Shown: piece by piece, positions 61,265-64,000 of the stretch
Numbering within the stretch: the first letter of the stretch is position 1
How the letters are laid out: every line of letters starts with the position of its first letter
Source: Bradyrhizobium sp. CCBAU 51765
GTDB taxonomy: Bacteria > Pseudomonadota > Alphaproteobacteria > Rhizobiales > Xanthobacteraceae
Direction of reading: 5' to 3'
Assembly: GCF_015291725.1 (NCBI RefSeq)
Contig: NZ_CP030038.1
Coordinates: 5,135,001 to 5,199,000, forward strand
Length of the DNA: 64,000 bases
Position numbers and translations under genes: made by a program
The notes under the pieces: model-generated
The model's input: only the letters and a program-made list of their open reading frames with translations
Databases searched by the model: none
Told to the model about the DNA's origin: nothing

Positions 61265-61918
61265 TCATGACAGTACGAGTTTATTCGCCACAAATGCTTC
61301 GGCGTATTTTTCCGGCGCTCGACATTCCATGCCCCGCAGCCGCGCTAGACCGCGGAAGACCTCTGGATCGAACCATTGCTTGGAACGCTGACTTCCAAAA
61401 TGCGACATCAGCAGGTCGATCTTGCGCTCCAGTGCTTGGGCTGAAACAGCCGAATACAAATTTGGTTGACCGACGTCTCCGTCCCACTTGGGGATCTCAT
61501 ATTCTAGAATCAAATGATCTCTGAATGTATTCCACGTTAAACGTGACACCTGACGATGATCCTGATGGGCATCATTTCCGCGATGCGTCAAAATCAGATC
61601 CGGCTCGACGCGTCGCTTCAACGACTCGAACCACTTCTTGATCTCGTCACCCTGTTCCGGAAAGAAACCGTCTCGAAAGGACATTGCTTCAATTTGAGAA
61701 CGAGCGGCGTCGCATACGAATTCAGTCGCCGACGCCCTCGCCTCGCTCTCACGTTCACCTGACGCGCTAAGTACACACCAATGCACGTCAAGCCGCACGC
61801 CACGCGCAATCAGATTCAGAATTGTCGCACCAACACCTATTTCGATATCATCCGAGTGCGCACCGAGACAAAGGATCGAGAGCCGCTCTCCAGAGGCGGC
61901 AAATTGAAACGCCTTCAT
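61265..61918 (-). CDS. PIG-L/LmbE-family deacetylase
   Basis: 217 residues. The zinc site is visible: AHSDDIEIGVGATI (H21, D23, D24) and LTHRGNDAHQDHRQVSR with the third His. The ATG overlaps the nucleotidyltransferase stop as ATGA (61915-61918). Family members remove N-acetyl groups from sugars such as GlcNAc derivatives. Next to sugar-nucleotide genes, it probably deacetylates an amino sugar of the polymer or its precursor. Confidence 0.9.
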   Translation of the reverse strand: MKAFQFAASGERLSILCLGAHSDDIEIGVGATILNLIARGVRLDVHWCVLSASGERESEARASATEFVCDAARSQIEAMSFRDGFFPEQGDEIKKWFESLKRRVEPDLILTHRGNDAHQDHRQVSRLTWNTFRDHLILEYEIPKWDGDVGQPNLYSAVSAQALERKIDLLMSHFGSQRSKQWFDPEVFRGLARLRGMECRAPEKYAEAFVANKLVLS

Positions 61919-62712
61919 GAAGCCGCCTGCGCGCGCGCTTCGGGAAGCACCTTCCAGGGCATTTCGCCCCGCTCAATCATCTCCTCAAGAACCTGCCGGT
62001 CCCGCAGCGTATCCATCGCGCGCCAGAAACCTTCGTATTTGTAAGCCATAAGCTTTCCGGCTTCGATCAGGCGACTGAATGGTTCAAGCACAAGCTCCTC
62101 GCCCTCACGTATGTAGTCGAAGATCTCCTTCCGGAAGATGAAGTAGCCCCCATTTATCCAGATCTCGGACTGCTGACTGGAGCGCAAACGCTTGACGGTG
62201 TCTCCGCCGTTGAATTCAGCAAGGTGAAAGTTGAACGGCGGATGCACGGCGATAAAACATCCGACCATCTTGCTCCTCTTGAACCGCTCGATGATTTCGG
62301 GCAACGGCGCGTCAGTCAGACCATCACTGTAGTTCGCGAGAAAGATGTCCTCGTTCTCGACGAGCGAGCGCACCGCCATCAAACGCTGACCGATGTTTCG
62401 CCAAATGCCGGTGTCGATCAGCGCCACCTGCCAGTCCGGCGGCTGCTCGCCGATGACCTCAACCTTCCTGCCGAAGTTGGAAACGACGCAATCACTGTGA
62501 GCCCAACGATCCGAGTTCAGGAAATACTCCTTGATCGCATTGGCCTTGTACCCGAGACACAATACGAAATCGCGGTGACCATACTGACTATAGTATTGCA
62601 TGACATGCCACAGCATCGGGTGTTGGCCGACGGGCACCATGGGCTTCGGAATGCTTTCAGAGTATTCCCGGATGCGGGTTCCGAGTCCCCCGCAGAACAA
62701 GACAACCTTCAT
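61915..62712 (-). CDS. Sugar-1-phosphate nucleotidyltransferase, RfbF-like (cytidylyltransferase group)
   Basis: 265 residues. The nucleotide-binding start KVVLFCGGLGTRIREYSESI with PKPMVPVGQHPMLWHVMQYY and CLGYKANAIKEYFL follow glucose-1-phosphate cytidylyltransferases (RfbF) more than thymidylyl enzymes, and the length fits (about 257). The catalytic-metal Asp is in ANYSDGLTDAPL. It likely makes CDP-glucose or a related CDP-sugar. It is coupled with the PIG-L deacetylase gene and divergent from the epimerase gene. Confidence 0.85.
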   Translation of the reverse strand: MKVVLFCGGLGTRIREYSESIPKPMVPVGQHPMLWHVMQYYSQYGHRDFVLCLGYKANAIKEYFLNSDRWAHSDCVVSNFGRKVEVIGEQPPDWQVALIDTGIWRNIGQRLMAVRSLVENEDIFLANYSDGLTDAPLPEIIERFKRSKMVGCFIAVHPPFNFHLAEFNGGDTVKRLRSSQQSEIWINGGYFIFRKEIFDYIREGEELVLEPFSRLIEAGKLMAYKYEGFWRAMDTLRDRQVLEEMIERGEMPWKVLPEARAQAAS

Positions 62713-62759
62713 GGCCAGCGCTTCCCATCTTTCCGGTCGACCGTTTCGGTCGCCGCAGA

Positions 62760-62954
62760 TCGCCTAAAGCGGCTATTACGAGCCTCGCGATTTAAATGCA
62801 TAAATCAAACTATTCAATGGCGCAGATTTTATATTGCGAGTAGTATTAATCAATATCTTTTTGAAAGCCGTTTTGAGATTTTTCTCTTGTACGCTATTAT
62901 CATTGATATTGCATCATATTTGAACGCCGGCCGCACAATTATGGAGGAATCCGG
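62760..62954. promoter_or_regulatory. Divergent AT-rich region between nucleotidyltransferase and epimerase genes
   Basis: Positions 62790-62930 are AT-rich (GATTTAAATGCATAAATC, ATTTTATATTGCGAG, AGTATTAATCAATATC), with GATTTAAATGCATAAATC itself partly palindromic. It probably contains promoters in both directions. GGAGGAATCCGG just before the GTG at 62955 is the epimerase ribosome site. Confidence 0.45.
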
Positions 62955-63533
62955 GTGATTATAACCGAAACCAAGCTTAAAGGAGCCTACATTATCGATA
63001 TTGAACGGCGCGAGGATTCGCGCGGCTTCTTTGCGCGAGCTTTTTGCCAGAGAGAGTTCAGGGCCCTCGGCCTCAATCCAATCATTGCGCAGGCGAATAT
63101 CGCGTCAAATGTCCGGCGGGGAACCCTACGCGGCATGCACTTCCAGTTTCCGCCGGCCGCGGAGACGAAACTGGTTCGTTGCACGCGGGGCACGATCCTC
63201 GACATCATCGTCGACCTGCGACCGGAAAGCCCGACCTACCTGCAACATGTCGCTGTCGAACTGAACGAGCTCAACCAGCGGGCGCTCTACGTGCCGGAAC
63301 GATTTGCTCACGGCTATCAGACTCTCGTCGACAACACCGATACCAGCTACCAGGTGGGTGAGTTCTATACCCCCGAGGCGGAGAGCGGGCTGATGTACAA
63401 TGATCCCAGGCTCGGGTTGACCTGGCCGCTTCCGGTTTCCGTGATTTCGGAGAAGGATCAGCGCTTTCGCTTACTCAACGAGGTCGAATCCGAACTGAAA
63501 GGGCGGATGGAGCTCGCCGGCATCGAAGGTTGA
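62955..63533 (+). CDS. rfbC: dTDP-4-dehydrorhamnose 3,5-epimerase family protein (RmlC/RfbC)
   Basis: 192 residues from GTG at 62955 (GGAGG 8 bases upstream). Cupin-type epimerase features: RREDSRGFFARAF, GTLRGMHFQFPP with the catalytic His at 62, K72, YVPERFAHGYQ and SYQVGEFYTPEAE with the Tyr at 132, then MYNDPRLGLTWP. All key residues are present. Since a CDP-type nucleotidyltransferase lies next door and no RmlA/B/D is seen, the substrate may be a CDP- or other NDP-4-keto-6-deoxy sugar, not dTDP. Confidence 0.9.
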   Translation: MIITETKLKGAYIIDIERREDSRGFFARAFCQREFRALGLNPIIAQANIASNVRRGTLRGMHFQFPPAAETKLVRCTRGTILDIIVDLRPESPTYLQHVAVELNELNQRALYVPERFAHGYQTLVDNTDTSYQVGEFYTPEAESGLMYNDPRLGLTWPLPVSVISEKDQRFRLLNEVESELKGRMELAGIEG

Positions 63534-63592
63534 TGCCGACAGCGCGCTGCTCGCAGCCGTTTACCGATCCCCTCCAGTTGAAAGACTCCACG

Positions 63593-64000
63593 ATGATACT
63601 TGTCGATCACGCACTGCAAGCTCGTCATGCAGCCGGAAAGCCAATCCGTGTCGGCCTGCTCGGCTCGGGCTTCATGGCTCAAGGGCTCACCAATCAGATA
63701 AACAACGGTGTTCCCGGAATGCGGGTCGTGGCCATCTACAGCCGAAAGCCCCGGCGCGGGCATGAGGTGTTCGGCTATTCCGGCCAGACCGGCGTGGTTG
63801 ACGTGGACAGCCAGGGGCGGCTCGACAGAGCCATTGCCGCCGGCGTTCCGGCGGTCACCGAGGACGCGTTCCTGCTCGCCAGATCGGACCTGATCGACGT
63901 GATCGTCGACGTGACCGGATCGGTTGAGCTCGGCGCCCAAGTCGCGCTGGAGGCCTTCAAGCATCAGAAGACCGTCGTCCTCATGAACGCGGAGATCGAC
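63593..64000 (+). CDS. NAD(P)-dependent oxidoreductase, homoserine-dehydrogenase-like (COG4091 type), partial
   Basis: 136 residues before the right edge, from ATG at 63593. After MILVDHALQARHAAGKPIRV comes the Rossmann motif GLLGSGFMAQGLTNQINNGV. The text RVVAIYSRKPRRG, ITEDAFLL-like VTEDAFLLARSDLIDVIVDV and HQKTVVLMNAEID is typical of predicted homoserine-dehydrogenase-like proteins with a SAF domain. In sugar loci such proteins are thought to reduce or oxidise a precursor; the exact reaction is unknown. It lies 60 bases after the epimerase gene and is probably co-transcribed. Confidence 0.75.
   Translation, partial: MILVDHALQARHAAGKPIRVGLLGSGFMAQGLTNQINNGVPGMRVVAIYSRKPRRGHEVFGYSGQTGVVDVDSQGRLDRAIAAGVPAVTEDAFLLARSDLIDVIVDVTGSVELGAQVALEAFKHQKTVVLMNAEID

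Overview
The window is GC-rich with short AT-rich intergenic islands. Gene content fits a Bradyrhizobium-like alphaproteobacterium: a spermidine/putrescine-type ABC importer beside a molybdenum hydroxylase, an H-NS/HvrA-type regulator, a DUF1488 protein, a BTLCP cysteine protease, many IS66/IS630/IS21/IS30/IS3 elements, and a long Wzx/Wzy-type surface polysaccharide locus. The genus is inferred from gene content only. No tRNA, rRNA or CRISPR array was recognised.

Region 1 (1-4907, minus strand) is one operon: periplasmic binding protein, two permeases, ATPase, then the 2Fe-2S and molybdopterin subunits of a xanthine-dehydrogenase-family enzyme, cut by the left edge. Region 2 (4908-11880) is a graveyard: an IS3 remnant, a DUF2274 gene, broken TRAP transporter genes abutting a broken response regulator, an H-NS-like gene, and an IS3 transposase gene interrupted by a decayed IS21-like element (7-bp target duplication) and by an IS30 element (3-bp duplication). 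Removing both rejoins the IS3 reading frame exactly.

Region 3 (11899-31500) is the most unusual part. After two left-handed beta-helix (GlmU-like) proteins come a LapG-like protease, a DUF1488 protein and a HlyD adaptor. A divergent plus-strand set follows: GAF-TM-HlyD protein, a PqqD-like/M50 protease/HlyD fusion, a short SecA paralogue, a 1897-residue protein with an LEPR-XLL motif near its N-terminus and LamG, FN3, Ig-like, sugar-dehydrogenase-like and PKD domains, an exosortase-family protein (C191, R237, H252), an accessory membrane protein and a 77-residue protein with a GPxxGAGL-TM-RRR tail. I read this as a dedicated export, processing and sorting system for a giant surface protein. 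That function is inference.

Region 4 (31504-38185) is an IS66 element with an 8-bp target duplication, itself interrupted by a second IS66 element (own 8-bp duplication, pRiA4b ORF-3 passenger gene) and by an IS630 element. Region 5 (38323-45214) is a type I secretion pair (ABC transporter and HlyD adaptor) plus its likely substrate, a 927-residue beta-helix/Ig-like/RTX protein. After group II intron and IS66 debris, region 6 (46803-64000) is the polysaccharide locus: PAP2 phosphatase, five glycosyltransferases, three methyltransferases, Wzy-like polymerase, Wzx flippase, PIG-L deacetylase, sugar-1-phosphate nucleotidyltransferase, RmlC-type epimerase and an NAD(P)-dependent oxidoreductase cut by the right edge. 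It also holds a Sec-exported paralogue of the beta-helix domain found in the type I substrate, tying regions 5 and 6 together.
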